A stretch of 64,000 nt of DNA from contig JABFGI010000001.1 in the NCBI GenBank assembly GCA_013112535.1, positions 124,001 to 188,000 of the forward strand, in the 5' to 3' direction. Source of the stretch: Pseudomonadota bacterium. GTDB lineage: Bacteria > Pseudomonadota > Gammaproteobacteria > Eutrophobiales > Eutrophobiaceae. Shown piece after piece: positions 36,451-46,939 of this stretch; the first letter of the stretch is position 1, and each line of letters begins with the position of its first letter. A program made the translations under genes and the position numbers. The notes under the pieces were generated by a model, which saw only the letters and a list, made by a program, of their open reading frames with translations, made no database searches and was not told the origin of the DNA.

Positions 36451-37880
36451 GAAACCGGTAACGGAAATGAAATACTAATCCAGAGACCACCCAAAGGTGA
36501 AGCTTTTGCTGATATCCCGCCATCATGCGCTTCAACGATATTATGGCAAATGGATAAGCCAAGACCTGAACCACCGCTCTTACGGTTACGTGATGAATCA
36601 GCACGATATAGTCGATCAAACAATTTTGGACTTTCTTCTTCTGTTACGCCGGGGGACGAATCCATAAAGTCGATAGTAATAGAATTATTATCGGTAGTTA
36701 CTTTTACTTTTAATGTGCCAGGTGCATTTGTATACGTCAGTGAGTTCATCACTATATTAGTAAACAATTGCTGTACACGACGACTGTCACAAAGAACGTA
36801 TATTTGTTCTTTAATGATTTCTTCTTTATCAAGCTGGATTGATTTTTTATCAGCGACGATTTGTAAAGTATCAATAGATTGATTCAGTATCCCGATAATA
36901 TCCTGTGACTCCATTTCATAATTCAAGGCACCGATATCTGACAGGGATAATTCATGCAGATCATCAATCAGTTGATTTAAATGGACAACTTCCTGGTGCA
37001 AGGATTGTAAACGACTGTCATCCATTGTCCTGACGCCATCGATCAAGGCTTCTATTTCACCACGCAGTATGGAAAGTGGTGTACGCAATTCGTGCGAAAT
37101 GTCGGCTATCCATTGCTTACGCGAGTGTTCATTTTTTTCCAACGTTTTTGCCAACAGGTTAAAGTGCCGGGAGAGCTCGCCCAGTTCATCTTTTGATGTG
37201 ACATCGATTCTGGTTTCATAGTTTCCCGCAGCCAGTGCAGTTGTTCCATCGCTGATTCGTTGTATCGGCTTCAATAGATTACGAGATAACACCCAAGCAA
37301 TAATTATTGCAACAGCAATAGCACTTCCTGCAATCAGGAAGAACAATTTTTGCAGGTGTCGCATAAACTTTTGCTGCCTCGGATTGATACTCTTTTCAAA
37401 AGGTTCTCTGGCAAGAAAACCTATGGTCTGTCCATCTAACAAAATAGGCTTTAACGAGTAATCATCAAGTTGATTAAATTTAATATCGCCTATGATGACT
37501 TGTTTATCAGGGTCAAGTAATACGCGTTCAGGTTTTGGTAGTCTGGGAGGATGTCGATCACCTGAAAATCCAGGTGGTTTTGGTGGACGCGAACCTTCTT
37601 CGAAACGCTCTGGTCTACGCTTTGGTTTTCGATGACTTGAAAAAATAAATTCATCCCATAATGAAGGCTTGTCTTGCAGAAAAGTCCAGTCGCCCGAAGT
37701 TTTATATCGGTCAACCAGAGATTCAATCAATAACTTGTCGTTTCGTTCTTCTTCCGCTAGTACGTGTGCTTTAAAGCCACGATCAAATGACCAGCTCATT
37801 AATAACAACATGATAACAATCACGCTGCTAATTGATAACAAAATGGCAAGAACCAGTTTTTTATGGAGAGAAAGTTTCAT
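36447..37880 (-). CDS. Envelope-stress type sensor histidine kinase
   Basis: The 477-aa protein (ATG 37880; an upstream Met at 37916 is possible) has an N-terminal membrane segment, a periplasmic domain with a Pro/Arg-rich loop (KPKRRPERFEEGSRPPKPP) and a second membrane segment. It continues with a HAMP domain (PIQRISDGTTALAAGNYETR), the phospho-His box SHELRTPLSIL and the ATPase motifs with GGSGLGLSICHNIV. It transfers phosphate to the overlapping regulator gene. The Pro/Arg loop is unusual for this family and may bind a ligand or metal. Confidence 0.9.
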   Translation of the reverse strand: MKLSLHKKLVLAILLSISSVIVIMLLLMSWSFDRGFKAHVLAEEERNDKLLIESLVDRYKTSGDWTFLQDKPSLWDEFIFSSHRKPKRRPERFEEGSRPPKPPGFSGDRHPPRLPKPERVLLDPDKQVIIGDIKFNQLDDYSLKPILLDGQTIGFLAREPFEKSINPRQQKFMRHLQKLFFLIAGSAIAVAIIIAWVLSRNLLKPIQRISDGTTALAAGNYETRIDVTSKDELGELSRHFNLLAKTLEKNEHSRKQWIADISHELRTPLSILRGEIEALIDGVRTMDDSRLQSLHQEVVHLNQLIDDLHELSLSDIGALNYEMESQDIIGILNQSIDTLQIVADKKSIQLDKEEIIKEQIYVLCDSRRVQQLFTNIVMNSLTYTNAPGTLKVKVTTDNNSITIDFMDSSPGVTEEESPKLFDRLYRADSSRNRKSGGSGLGLSICHNIVEAHDGGISAKASPLGGLWISISFPLPVS

Positions 37881-38043
37881 TGTCGTATTGTCTGAAAAAA
37901 CAAGGCCAATGACCATGTAAATAATGAACTTTCACATTATTTACTTTTTTTGCTAAAAATCTTTTTTATTGAGGCTGTAGTTGTGAAAGCAGGACAGAAG
38001 TATTAAATATAGAGATATTGAATCAATAAATACAAACTGATAA

Positions 38044-38421
38044 TTACTTTGTCAGCATATGTGATATTTCTCGATCGAGTATTTCTTCATCACCAAGATT
38101 TAGCTCTACCAGCCTTTTTAAATAAGTGACACTATCAAGATCAATATGTTCGCAGCGGAAGCCAAGATGATTTTCACCTGTATGAACAAGCGATACATTC
38201 ATAACTATTTCAACATCGCTGGTGTCCAGAAAAATCGATAATTTATATTCACCTTCATTATCGGAATTCCAATTTTCCGGTACTGAAACTAAAGCACCTT
38301 TTAATGACACATCTAATAGTTTGGATTTCCATTGATTGTTTCCATTTTTCAACGTGGCAGGCGCATCAAACGCGATACGGCTAAACTGACGTTTTTCTGG
38401 AATAGTTGCTTGAAGATTCAT
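38044..38421 (-). CDS. PilZ domain protein
   Basis: A 125-aa single-domain protein with the c-di-GMP motif pair: RQFSR (RxxxR) near residue 11 and DVSLKG ((D/N)xSxxG) near residue 38. It should bind cyclic-di-GMP. ATG 38421 is chosen because AGGAGG lies 5 bases upstream; an upstream Met at 38454 lacks such a site. No diguanylate cyclase is nearby, so its target is unknown. Confidence 0.9.
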   Translation of the reverse strand: MNLQATIPEKRQFSRIAFDAPATLKNGNNQWKSKLLDVSLKGALVSVPENWNSDNEGEYKLSIFLDTSDVEIVMNVSLVHTGENHLGFRCEHIDLDSVTYLKRLVELNLGDEEILDREISHMLTK

Positions 38422-38468
38422 GTTGGCCTCCTGTCTTTCCGTGTATATCGGCAAAAACAGGATATTCT

Positions 38469-39752
38469 TTAACTTTCAGTGTCATCAGCGTCTTCTGGGA
38501 GTAATTTTATTCGGGCCATTTTTACTGCGTTTTCAGATACTTGCGTAATCTCAATTAAATAATTTTCTATTTTCAGAGTAGTACCTGAAGCAGGAATGCT
38601 TTCCAGATGTTCTAACAGTAGTCCGTTTAGTGTTTTTGGGCCTTCTGTCGGGAGTCGCCAATGTAATTGACGGTTTATTTCGCGAAGATGTGCAGAACAG
38701 TCAACCAGATAAGCATCATCATCCTGTTGCTGTATATCCAAATTATAAGTTTGCATATCAGTGGTAAACTCACCAACAATTTCTTCAAGGATGTCTTCCA
38801 GGGTCACTAATCCTTGAATAACACCGTATTCATCGACAACGATACCAAAGCGACGTTTATTCTGTTGGAAGTTCATCATTTGTGTATGCAAAGGCGTGCC
38901 TTTCGGAACAAAATAACAATCGATTAAAATATCTTTAAGCGCATCAATTGTAAGCTCATTTTTGTCATTGAGTAAGCGCGTCATTCGCCGCAGATGAACA
39001 ATGCCAATAATATTATCGATATTATTTTCATAAACAGGTAAACGCGTATGTTGGGCATGACCGATTTGTTCGATAATTTCGTTAATTGGATCGGCCAAAT
39101 CAATAGCTGCGACTTCATTGCGTGGCACCATGATGTCGTCAACGGTGACATTTTCCAATTCAAGAATATTGAGCAGCATGCGTCGGTGACGTTTCGGAAT
39201 CATGGTTCCCGCTTCTCTTACAATAGTCCTTAATTCATCGCGAGTTAGCGGTGTATCGTCTTGATCCTCGAAATGTAGACCAATCAGAGACAATAAACCA
39301 TTAGAAACCCAATTGATTAACCAGACTGCGGGATACGCAATCTTCATCATTGGCCATAATAAATAACTTGCTGGAAAAGCAATTCTTTCCGGTTTCATCG
39401 CCGCCATTGTTTTTGGCATGACCTCAGCAAATATTAAAAACACCATGACCAGAACGATAGGTGCTATCGCGACACCTAAATCGCCCAGAAGTCTTATGCC
39501 AATAACCGTTGCGATTGATGCTGCAAAAATATTGACCAGATTATTGCCAAGTAAAATAAGACCAAATAAACGATCAGGTCTGGCTAGTAACTTTTCAGAA
39601 ATAACGGCGGATCGCTTTCCTTCTTTTGCCAGATGACGTAATCGATAGCGATTTAGGGCAATCATGGCTGTTTCTGAGCTGGAGAAAAAAGCAGAAAAGA
39701 TGATTAAAAGAAACAGGATTCCAAATAGAACCGATAACGGTATGTCGTCCAA
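38469..39752 (-). CDS. corB: CNNM/CorC-type membrane transporter with CBS domains
   Basis: The 427-aa protein has an N-terminal DUF21 membrane domain with three to four helices (LFGILFLLIIFSAFFSSSETA), two CBS domains (about residues 200-320; GIVVDEYGVIQGLVTLEDILEEIVGE) and a C-terminal CorC/HlyC domain. The family is linked to Mg2+/Co2+ transport. It lies between a CcsA-like protein and a PilZ protein, all on the minus strand, which matches the corB-ypjD-ffh neighbourhood. The symbol is provisional. Confidence 0.85.
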   Translation of the reverse strand: MDDIPLSVLFGILFLLIIFSAFFSSSETAMIALNRYRLRHLAKEGKRSAVISEKLLARPDRLFGLILLGNNLVNIFAASIATVIGIRLLGDLGVAIAPIVLVMVFLIFAEVMPKTMAAMKPERIAFPASYLLWPMMKIAYPAVWLINWVSNGLLSLIGLHFEDQDDTPLTRDELRTIVREAGTMIPKRHRRMLLNILELENVTVDDIMVPRNEVAAIDLADPINEIIEQIGHAQHTRLPVYENNIDNIIGIVHLRRMTRLLNDKNELTIDALKDILIDCYFVPKGTPLHTQMMNFQQNKRRFGIVVDEYGVIQGLVTLEDILEEIVGEFTTDMQTYNLDIQQQDDDAYLVDCSAHLREINRQLHWRLPTEGPKTLNGLLLEHLESIPASGTTLKIENYLIEITQVSENAVKMARIKLLPEDADDTES

Positions 39753-39835
39753 AAAAGAATAACCTCATCAATGACCAGTGGCTATTGTGATGGATCTAAC
39801 TACTCTTATTCAAGGATTATTAGGGGATTTTAGCG

Positions 39836-40642
39836 TTATACGCGTTGTAAAATGATTTCGAGAACGAACTTCGAGCCGACATAAGCAAGTAATAACGCTA
39901 AAAATCCACCTAGTGCCCAGCGAATAATGCGTTTGCCACGCCAACCCGCAGTCCAGCGGCCCCATAGCAAAATACAGTAAATGACCCAGGCAACGATTGA
40001 TAGCACTGTTTTGTGTATCAAATGTTGTGCAAACAAGTCATCAATGAACATCATTCCTGAGGCCAGACTCAGGCTTAAGGCGAAAAACCCGATCACTATA
40101 ATCTGGATAAGAAGATCTTCCATTACTTGTAATGGCGGCAGAGCATGCATTATTTTCGCGGGATGTTTCTTTTTAATGAGATCTTCCTGAATGGCAAGCA
40201 TAACGGCCTGTACGGCACTGATCATCAATAAACTGTAGGCACAAATGGACAATAGAATATGGATGCGTAAACCGGTTGATAGCTCATCGGTCAAAATTCG
40301 GGTGTCCGGTATAAATATTTCCAGTAATATTGATGATGCGGCAATTGGAAATAACAGAATTAATAAGTTTTCCAGAGGTCGGAATATCGAGCTAATCAAT
40401 ACAATTGATGCGACCAGGCAGCCAATCAGTGAAGCAGCATTAAAAAAGCCAAAATCCAGTCCATTTGTCACAATGATCGATTGATACAATAGATGTGCGT
40501 GTAAAATAAGGGCAACGGCACCGAAACTCAGGGCAATCGGATGCGTTTTTTTAAAAACCTCTGACATACTATAAATTCTCACGCCTAATAGCGCCGCAGA
40601 GAATAAATACAATAAAACAGCAATTATGGATTGAATACTCAT
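39836..40642 (-). CDS. CcsA/YpjD-like cytochrome c assembly membrane protein
   Basis: The 268-aa protein has eight hydrophobic segments, and a Trp-rich motif of the CcsA type survives only partly (LWGRWTAGWRGKRIIRWALG). The gene is divergent from ffh, as ypjD is in many gammaproteobacteria. These proteins resemble haem-handling CcsA/CcmC but their role is unclear. The C-terminal end carries hydrophobic LALLLAYVGSKFVLEII. Confidence 0.85.
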   Translation of the reverse strand: MSIQSIIAVLLYLFSAALLGVRIYSMSEVFKKTHPIALSFGAVALILHAHLLYQSIIVTNGLDFGFFNAASLIGCLVASIVLISSIFRPLENLLILLFPIAASSILLEIFIPDTRILTDELSTGLRIHILLSICAYSLLMISAVQAVMLAIQEDLIKKKHPAKIMHALPPLQVMEDLLIQIIVIGFFALSLSLASGMMFIDDLFAQHLIHKTVLSIVAWVIYCILLWGRWTAGWRGKRIIRWALGGFLALLLAYVGSKFVLEIILQRV

Positions 40643-40806
40643 ATATTTATGTTTTTAAAGGATATACGGATGATTGCATATTCTGGCGGAGTGTAGAAGT
40701 CTTGATTGTTTTTTCATCGCACTCAGTAAATTTTTTAAGTTATGCGCTGAATAAGATAGAATAACCGATTGTTTTCACATTACTATTACGATGAATTTAG
40801 AAAATT

Positions 40807-42183
40807 ATGTTTGACGCACTTTCAGATAAATTAACACGGGTTTTTAAAGATTTACGTGGTCAGGGCCGTTTGACCGAAGAAAATATCAGTGACGGCTTGC
40901 GCGAAGTGCGTATGGCCTTACTCGAAGCGGATGTCGCATTACCGGTTGTCCGGGATTTTATACAACATGTTAAAGAAAGGGCGCTGGATAAAGAAGTTTT
41001 AACCAGCCTCACGCCAGGTCAGGCATTAATCAAAATCGTTAATGACGAATTGATTTCTCTGATGGGGGAGCAACACGAACCCTTAAAGCTCAATACACAA
41101 CCACCAGCCGTTATACTTCTTGCCGGTTTACAAGGAGCAGGTAAGACAACAACAGCAGCAAAGCTGGGTCGATTAATCAAGGAAAAAGAAAAGAAAAAAG
41201 TCGCGGTGGTCAGTTGTGATATCTATCGACCTGCTGCAATAAAGCAATTACAGACCTTGGCGAATGATAATGATCTGGTCTGGATCGAAAGTAACGAAAA
41301 ACAAAAAGCAACGGATATCGCCAAAAGTGCTATGGATTTTGCCAGAAAACAATTAATTGATGTATTGATTGTCGATAGCGCCGGACGATTGCATATTGAT
41401 GATGAAATGATGCAGGAAATTAAATCTGTGCATGAAGTTTTAACACCAGCCGAAACCATCTTTGTTATTGATAGCATGACAGGTCAGGATGCTGTTAATG
41501 CAGCGGCAGCATTTAATGATGCCTTACCTTTAACAGGATCTATCTTAACCAAGACCGATGGCGATGCGCGTGGTGGTGCAGCGTTAACCGTGAAGCACAT
41601 TACCGGTAAACCAATCAAGTTTATGGGTACTGGCGAGAAGGCAACTGAATTAACAGCCTTCCACCCGGAACGTATTGCATCACGTATATTAGGTATGGGT
41701 GACGTGTTAAGTTTGATCGAAGAAGTTCAGGAAAAGACCGATCAAAAAGAAGCTGAAAAACTGGCGAAAAAACTGAAAACAGGAAAAGGATTTACGCTTG
41801 AAGATTTTCGTGAACAGTTAAACCAAATGAACAATATGGGTGGTATTGCCGGGTTAATGGATAAATTACCGGGTATGAACCAGTTGCCACCGGGTGCAGC
41901 AGCGCAAGTAAATGATAAAGAATTTATCAAGTTAGGTGCTATTATTGATTCAATGACGCGAAAGGAAAAAATTAAACCCGATATTATTAACGGCTCGCGA
42001 AAGAAACGTATTGCCAAAGGTTCGGGTACACAGATTCAGGACATTAATAAACTGTTAAAGCAGTTTAAACAAATGCAGAAAATGATGAAAAAAATGTCAG
42101 GTAAAGGCGGTATGGCAAAAATGATGCGAGGACTCGGTGGTATGGGTGGTCAACTTCCACCTGGAATGCCGCCATTTAAATAA
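40807..42183 (+). CDS. ffh: Signal recognition particle protein Ffh
   Basis: Ffh binds 4.5S RNA and signal sequences to target membrane proteins. The 458-aa protein has the N domain, the G domain (GLQGAGKTTTAAKLG, DIYRPAAIKQL, DSAGRLHIDDEMM, TKTDGDARGGAAL), and a Met-rich M domain (FKQMQKMMKKMSGKGGMAKMM). All are standard. The upstream gap is about 160 bases and holds the divergent promoters. Confidence 0.98.
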   Translation: MFDALSDKLTRVFKDLRGQGRLTEENISDGLREVRMALLEADVALPVVRDFIQHVKERALDKEVLTSLTPGQALIKIVNDELISLMGEQHEPLKLNTQPPAVILLAGLQGAGKTTTAAKLGRLIKEKEKKKVAVVSCDIYRPAAIKQLQTLANDNDLVWIESNEKQKATDIAKSAMDFARKQLIDVLIVDSAGRLHIDDEMMQEIKSVHEVLTPAETIFVIDSMTGQDAVNAAAAFNDALPLTGSILTKTDGDARGGAALTVKHITGKPIKFMGTGEKATELTAFHPERIASRILGMGDVLSLIEEVQEKTDQKEAEKLAKKLKTGKGFTLEDFREQLNQMNNMGGIAGLMDKLPGMNQLPPGAAAQVNDKEFIKLGAIIDSMTRKEKIKPDIINGSRKKRIAKGSGTQIQDINKLLKQFKQMQKMMKKMSGKGGMAKMMRGLGGMGGQLPPGMPPFK

Positions 42184-42228
42184 ACAATTACACAATTTAA
42201 AATTATGAAAGGTATAACGATTTATTAA

Positions 42229-44481
42229 ATGTCAGATAACTCAGAAAAATCCGCACTCGATTATCATCGTTACCCAAAACCTGGAAAAATAGAAATTACA
42301 CCAACCAAGCCGTTGGCAAATCAGCGCGATCTTGCGCTTGCATATAGCCCCGGTGTTGCTGAACCTTGTAAAGCTATCGCAACGGATAGTAGTCTCGTCG
42401 CAGATTTAACGGCACGTTCTAATCTGGTAGCCGTTATAACTAACGGTACAGCCGTGCTTGGCCTGGGTAACATTGGACCCTTGGCAGCAAAGCCGGTGAT
42501 GGAAGGCAAGGGTGTATTATTCAAAAAATTTGCCGGCGTTGATGTTTTTGATATTGAAATCAATGAGACTGATCCGGATAAATTAGTCGAGATTATTGCC
42601 AGTCTTGAACCAACCTTCGGTGGAATAAACCTGGAAGATATAAAATCACCCGAATGTTTTCTGGTGGAAGGTAAGTTACGTAATCGACTCAATATTCCCG
42701 TATTTCATGATGATCAACACGGAACCGCTATTATTGTCGCCGCAGCAGTATTAAATGGACTAAAGATTGTTGATAAAGATATTTCCAAAGTTAAATTAGT
42801 TACAACCGGAGCAGGTGCTGCCGGTATTGCCTGTCTTAAGTTGTTAGTTAAGTTGGGCATGAAAAAAGAAAACATCATTGCTGTTGATCGTGCCGGTGTC
42901 ATTTATCGAAGTCGCCGTGAAGACATCACTCCTCATAAACGTGCGTTTGCCAGCGATACAAAATTAAGAACACTGGCTGAAGTAATGAAAGACGCCGATG
43001 TCTTTTTAGGTTTGTCTGGTCCCGGTGTTGTTAAACAGGAAATGGTCAGAAGCATGGCTGAAAATCCTTTAATCATGGCTTTATCGAATCCTATTCCGGA
43101 AATATTACCCGAAGAAGTATTGGCTGTTCGTGAAGATGCCATTATTGCGACAGGTCGGTCGGATTATCCTAATCAGGTAAATAATGTTTTATGTTTTCCT
43201 TTTATTTTTCGAGGAGCACTCGATGTCGGTGCGACCAAGATCAATGATGAAATGAAAATTGCGATGGTCCATGCTTTGGCAGAATTAGCAACTGAAGAAA
43301 CGCCAGAAGCAGTGGTTGCTGCTTATGGTGGAGAAGATCTTAAATTTGGCAAAGACTATTTAATTCCCAAACCTTTCGATCCACGTTTAATCGTTAAGCT
43401 CGCTCCGGCAATTGCACAGGCAGCAATGGATAGTGGTGTAGCGACTCGACCGATTAAAGATATGGATGCTTATCGACAACATTTAGCCCAATATGTTTTT
43501 GAGTCCGTAATTTTAATGAAACCGATTTTTGAAAAAGCGAAACTCGATCCAAAACGCCTTGTTTATTCCGAAGGTGAAGAAACAAAAATATTACACAGTG
43601 TGCAAGCCGTACTTGATGAAGGTTTAGCCAAACCTGTTGTAATTGGTAATGCCGATAAGATTGAATCACGTATTAAACAGATGGGATTGCGACTTCGTGT
43701 CGATACGGACATAGAAATTATCGATCCTGATGAATATATGAAAAAGAATAAAATTAAAACTACGGGTATTACTGAAATAAATACCTATATTGGTGCTAAT
43801 TTGATTCAGACAGGAGAAGCTGATGCCTTGATTTGTGGTACTAATGGTCATTTTCATGATCACCTTGATCATGTTGTTGAAAAGCTGGGTATCAGTGAAG
43901 AAGTCAATCAGGCTGCTGCGGTGAATGTCTTAATGGTCAAACAAGGTGCTTTTTTTATCTGTGATACAGCAGTCACCGTTGAACCTACAGCAGAACAAAT
44001 TGCAGAAAATACAATATTGGCAGCCGAAACAGTAAAACGTTTTGGTATTACACCACGCGCGGCATTGCTTTCGTTTTCAAATGGTGACGACACCGAATCA
44101 GAAACCAGTAAGAAGATGACTAAAGCAATGGAGATTATAAATAAACAGGATCCTGATTTACAGGTGGAGGCGCCGATACGTGCCGATGCGGCTTTATTAA
44201 GCGATATCAGACGTCGCGTTGTGCCCTATTCAAAGCTGGTTGAAGATGCGAATCTGTTAATTATGCCGAATCTGGATGCCGCCAAGATTGCTTATGATCT
44301 GGTTAAAGTATTAAGCAACGCGACATCTGTTGGTCCAATATTAATTGGCCTGAATAATCCAGTACATATCCTGACACCATCATCGACAGTACGACGTATC
44401 GTCAATGCCAGCGCAATTGCTGTCGTCGATGCGCAGATTAAAGCGAATGAATCGGAGTCTTTGCTAAAAACGGCTAGTTAG
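42229..44481 (+). CDS. maeB: NADP-dependent malic enzyme with phosphotransacetylase-like domain
   Basis: The 750-aa protein decarboxylates malate to pyruvate with NADP+. Residues about 1-425 hold the malic enzyme domain ([42 protein letters not shown]), and residues about 430-745 hold a phosphotransacetylase-like domain that is regulatory in MaeB. It lies downstream of ffh after 45 bases. Its 3' end overlaps the convergent dsbB by 8 bases. Confidence 0.96.
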   Translation: MSDNSEKSALDYHRYPKPGKIEITPTKPLANQRDLALAYSPGVAEPCKAIATDSSLVADLTARSNLVAVITNGTAVLGLGNIGPLAAKPVMEGKGVLFKKFAGVDVFDIEINETDPDKLVEIIASLEPTFGGINLEDIKSPECFLVEGKLRNRLNIPVFHDDQHGTAIIVAAAVLNGLKIVDKDISKVKLVTTGAGAAGIACLKLLVKLGMKKENIIAVDRAGVIYRSRREDITPHKRAFASDTKLRTLAEVMKDADVFLGLSGPGVVKQEMVRSMAENPLIMALSNPIPEILPEEVLAVREDAIIATGRSDYPNQVNNVLCFPFIFRGALDVGATKINDEMKIAMVHALAELATEETPEAVVAAYGGEDLKFGKDYLIPKPFDPRLIVKLAPAIAQAAMDSGVATRPIKDMDAYRQHLAQYVFESVILMKPIFEKAKLDPKRLVYSEGEETKILHSVQAVLDEGLAKPVVIGNADKIESRIKQMGLRLRVDTDIEIIDPDEYMKKNKIKTTGITEINTYIGANLIQTGEADALICGTNGHFHDHLDHVVEKLGISEEVNQAAAVNVLMVKQGAFFICDTAVTVEPTAEQIAENTILAAETVKRFGITPRAALLSFSNGDDTESETSKKMTKAMEIINKQDPDLQVEAPIRADAALLSDIRRRVVPYSKLVEDANLLIMPNLDAAKIAYDLVKVLSNATSVGPILIGLNNPVHILTPSSTVRRIVNASAIAVVDAQIKANESESLLKTAS

Positions 44482-44971
44482 TCTTTCTGATAAAAACAGA
44501 TGTCACATATAAGGTGGCAATCAGAATTAAAGAAAAACAAACCAGGCTCCATTCAGCAATACTGAAACTTAAGAATGTCCAGTGAACTTCAGCACATTCG
44601 CCAGAACCGCTGATAATCATTTTCATGGCATCCATAAAAGGAAAAACTTCCATCATATATTCCAGACCGGGCCCGCATTCTGGTACTTTATCAGCAGGTA
44701 AATGTTGTAACCAGACTTGTCGACCAGCGATACCAACACCGATAAGCGAGGCAAGCAAAGTTAATCCGCTGTAAATATAGCGCATCCACGATCCGGGATT
44801 ATGAATTGCGGCTAACAATGCAATACAGGTAATAGCGATATAACACATGCGTTGAAAGGCACAAAGAGGGCAGGGTTCAATGCCCTGAGCATGTTCCAGA
44901 TAAAGACCAAAACCTAATAATGATAAACAAACAACAAATATGGCGAGATAAAATAGTCTTGTACAGTTCAT
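44474..44971 (-). CDS. dsbB: Disulfide bond formation protein B
   Basis: DsbB reoxidises DsbA with quinone. The 165-aa membrane protein has four helices and the two catalytic pairs: CPLC near residue 34 and a second pair in the periplasmic loop (PECGPGLEYMM and SGEC). Its final bases overlap the end of maeB. DsbA is not in this window. Confidence 0.95.
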   Translation of the reverse strand: MNCTRLFYLAIFVVCLSLLGFGLYLEHAQGIEPCPLCAFQRMCYIAITCIALLAAIHNPGSWMRYIYSGLTLLASLIGVGIAGRQVWLQHLPADKVPECGPGLEYMMEVFPFMDAMKMIISGSGECAEVHWTFLSFSIAEWSLVCFSLILIATLYVTSVFIRKTN

Positions 44972-45044
44972 GATAATTTATTTTTATAGTTTAGTAATTT
45001 TTATATAGTATCCTGTGGACTCGAAAAAATAAAATTTGTTCAAC

Positions 45045-45932
45045 ATGATCAGTATCCGAATCTTTGAAATTAGCTTTCCGATCTTTACTATAGTTCTGGC
45101 AGGATTATTTTACGCACGCAAATTCAAGCCGGATATGACCTTGTCGAATCGTCTGAATATGGATGTCTTCATACCTTGCCTGCTTTTCAGCGTTATTTAT
45201 GAAAAAGCCGGAGTATCAGGTCTGTTTGGTAATCTGGCATTAGGCATTGCTTTGGTCGTGTTGTTATCCGGCATAATCGCATTAGTTATCGCAAAATTAT
45301 TTCAAATTAATGCCAAAACCTTGTGTCCACCGATCATGTTTGCTAATGCTGGTAACCTGGGTTTGCCGCTAGTGATTTTAAGTTTTGGTGATGTTGCATT
45401 GTCCGCCGCAGTTATTTGTTTCGTCGTTTGTAACTTTCTTCATATTACGATAGTGAGTTACTGGCTAAACAAACAGCCAAATTTATTTAAAACATTTTTA
45501 ACACCGTTGATCATGGCCGTTGTGTTAGCAGTGATACTGAGTTTGTTAGAAATAAAAATTCCGAATACGGTATTAGAGCCTATACGTATGATGGGTAATA
45601 TTTGTGTGCCACTCATGTTATTTGCATTAGGTACACGCTTAATCGATCTGAAACTATCAGAATGGAAAACAGGTATGCTTGCAGCACTACTCGCACCGAT
45701 ATGCGGAGTAGCAATAGTATTAGCGATATTACCGTTTATAGAATTAACCAGACTGGAGCAGGGCGCATTATTTTTATTTGGCGCATTGCCACCCGCAGTA
45801 ATGAACTACATCTTCGCCGAACACTACGATCAGGAACCATCAAAAGTAGCCGCAATGGTTTTATTCGGAAATGCGTTTTGTATTATTTCAATACCAATAG
45901 CATTAGCGTATGCATTACCGAGATTTGGATAA
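45045..45932 (+). CDS. AEC (auxin efflux carrier) family transporter
   Basis: The 295-aa protein has about ten membrane segments and the AEC pattern (SNRLNMDVFIPCLLF, FANAGNLGLPLVILSFG, LFGALPPAVMNYIFAEHY). Substrates of this family include organic acids such as malate in some bacteria. The nearby maeB (but dsbB lies between) is suggestive only. ATG 45045 is preferred over the TTG at 45036. A broken gene on the other strand overlaps the 3' end by about 100 bases. Confidence 0.88.
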   Translation: MISIRIFEISFPIFTIVLAGLFYARKFKPDMTLSNRLNMDVFIPCLLFSVIYEKAGVSGLFGNLALGIALVVLLSGIIALVIAKLFQINAKTLCPPIMFANAGNLGLPLVILSFGDVALSAAVICFVVCNFLHITIVSYWLNKQPNLFKTFLTPLIMAVVLAVILSLLEIKIPNTVLEPIRMMGNICVPLMLFALGTRLIDLKLSEWKTGMLAALLAPICGVAIVLAILPFIELTRLEQGALFLFGALPPAVMNYIFAEHYDQEPSKVAAMVLFGNAFCIISIPIALAYALPRFG

Positions 45933-46627
45933 TTATGCTTTTTTGCTTTTTTGTGCCAGTACTGTGCCCCCTTAGGTAAAATTTCTTCAGTTAAAATCTT
46001 ATCGTTAACTTTATTTATTTTTTCATTAACTTTTTCTTGTACATGCTTTACAACCTTTTTAAAACTAACGTCATCGTCTTCAGAAATAATTGAATCGGGT
46101 TGTCGTAATTCATTGTATAATTTAGCAAAGTTATGTTTTTTATTTGGGTGTAAAACTAATGCGATTTTAACTTCTTCAAATTTATCTGCTCCACTATGAG
46201 CTGCAAACTGATGTCTCGCTTTAATTAATAGGTCATGAGTTTCTCTAAACTTTGCTTCTAAATTTTTTCTATGCAACTGAACTTTTCTTCCATCGCAACT
46301 ACTAAAGCATTTTCCATAGAAAGTTAAGGATGCAACGAAAAACCCTTTTATTAAATTAAATCTGCTTCTGTCAGGACTAATTATGGTTTTTTGTTCACGT
46401 TCTTCTGGAGAGTATAATCTGTCTATTTCTTCAAGCCATATTAATATACTGCGTAAATCTTTTTCAATTAATACGTATCCTGCTAGTTGTTGAGCAAGTA
46501 TGCTTGTTATTTCTATTCTTGGTGTTCTACGAAGTTTATAAAAATATTAAGAATGACGTTCGTGAGTATTGTCATCAATAATTTCTCTTACCTTCCAATC
46601 ATCCGGTTTTTTAATATCTCTGTACAT
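45830..46627 (-). pseudogene. Broken HEPN-like gene of an abortive-infection type
   Basis: A 265-codon frame from ATG 46627 to the stop at 45830 is interrupted by one in-frame TAA at 46547-46549, after 26 codons. Beyond that stop the frame stays open for 238 codons but has no ATG, GTG or TTG until a TTG at 46276, so a single nonsense change looks likely. The protein is helical, with R-H-Q-F-A-A-H (an Rx4-6H motif as in HEPN proteins), and Lys/Glu-rich near the end. The last 34 codons are antisense to the AEC gene. I do not recognise a named family. It neighbours brnTA, consistent with a defence or toxin islet. Confidence 0.6.
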
Positions 46628-46684
46628 TATTTTAGTTATACAGATTTTTTGTTAGTTAATGAAAATTATAAAAAGACTCTAAAA

Positions 46685-46939
46685 TTATTTTGCATGCGTT
46701 TCCATATAGGAACGCAAAAGTTTATTGATTCGAGTTTGATAGCCTTTACCTTGTTGTCTGAACCAGTCTACTACGTCTGTATCGAGTCGTATGGTTACGG
46801 ATTGTTTTTCAGGAAGTTTTAATAGAGCATTCTTAAAAAAGGTATCATCTAGTTCAGGGATATCATCAAAGTTAATATCCGAGTCTTTCATGTTATCGAA
46901 CTTTTTTAAATTGGTTTTACCTAATACAGTTTTTTTCAT
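46685..46939 (-). CDS. brnA: BrnA-family antitoxin
   Basis: The 84-aa protein ends in a ribbon-helix-helix-like region: KQSVTIRLDTDVVDWFRQQG followed by YQTRINKLLRSYM, the BrnA signature. The N-terminal half is acidic and would bind the toxin. I chose ATG 46939 (KKTVLGK), which lies inside the end of brnT with a 23-base overlap; a GTG at 46954 is also possible. The BrnTA complex normally represses its own promoter. Confidence 0.88.
   Translation of the reverse strand: MKKTVLGKTNLKKFDNMKDSDINFDDIPELDDTFFKNALLKLPEKQSVTIRLDTDVVDWFRQQGKGYQTRINKLLRSYMETHAK

Noticed and set aside
46487-46822. A plus-strand gene across the toxin-antitoxin islet
   Set aside because: It is antisense to the broken HEPN-like gene and brnA, is hydrophobic by base composition, and has no family features.
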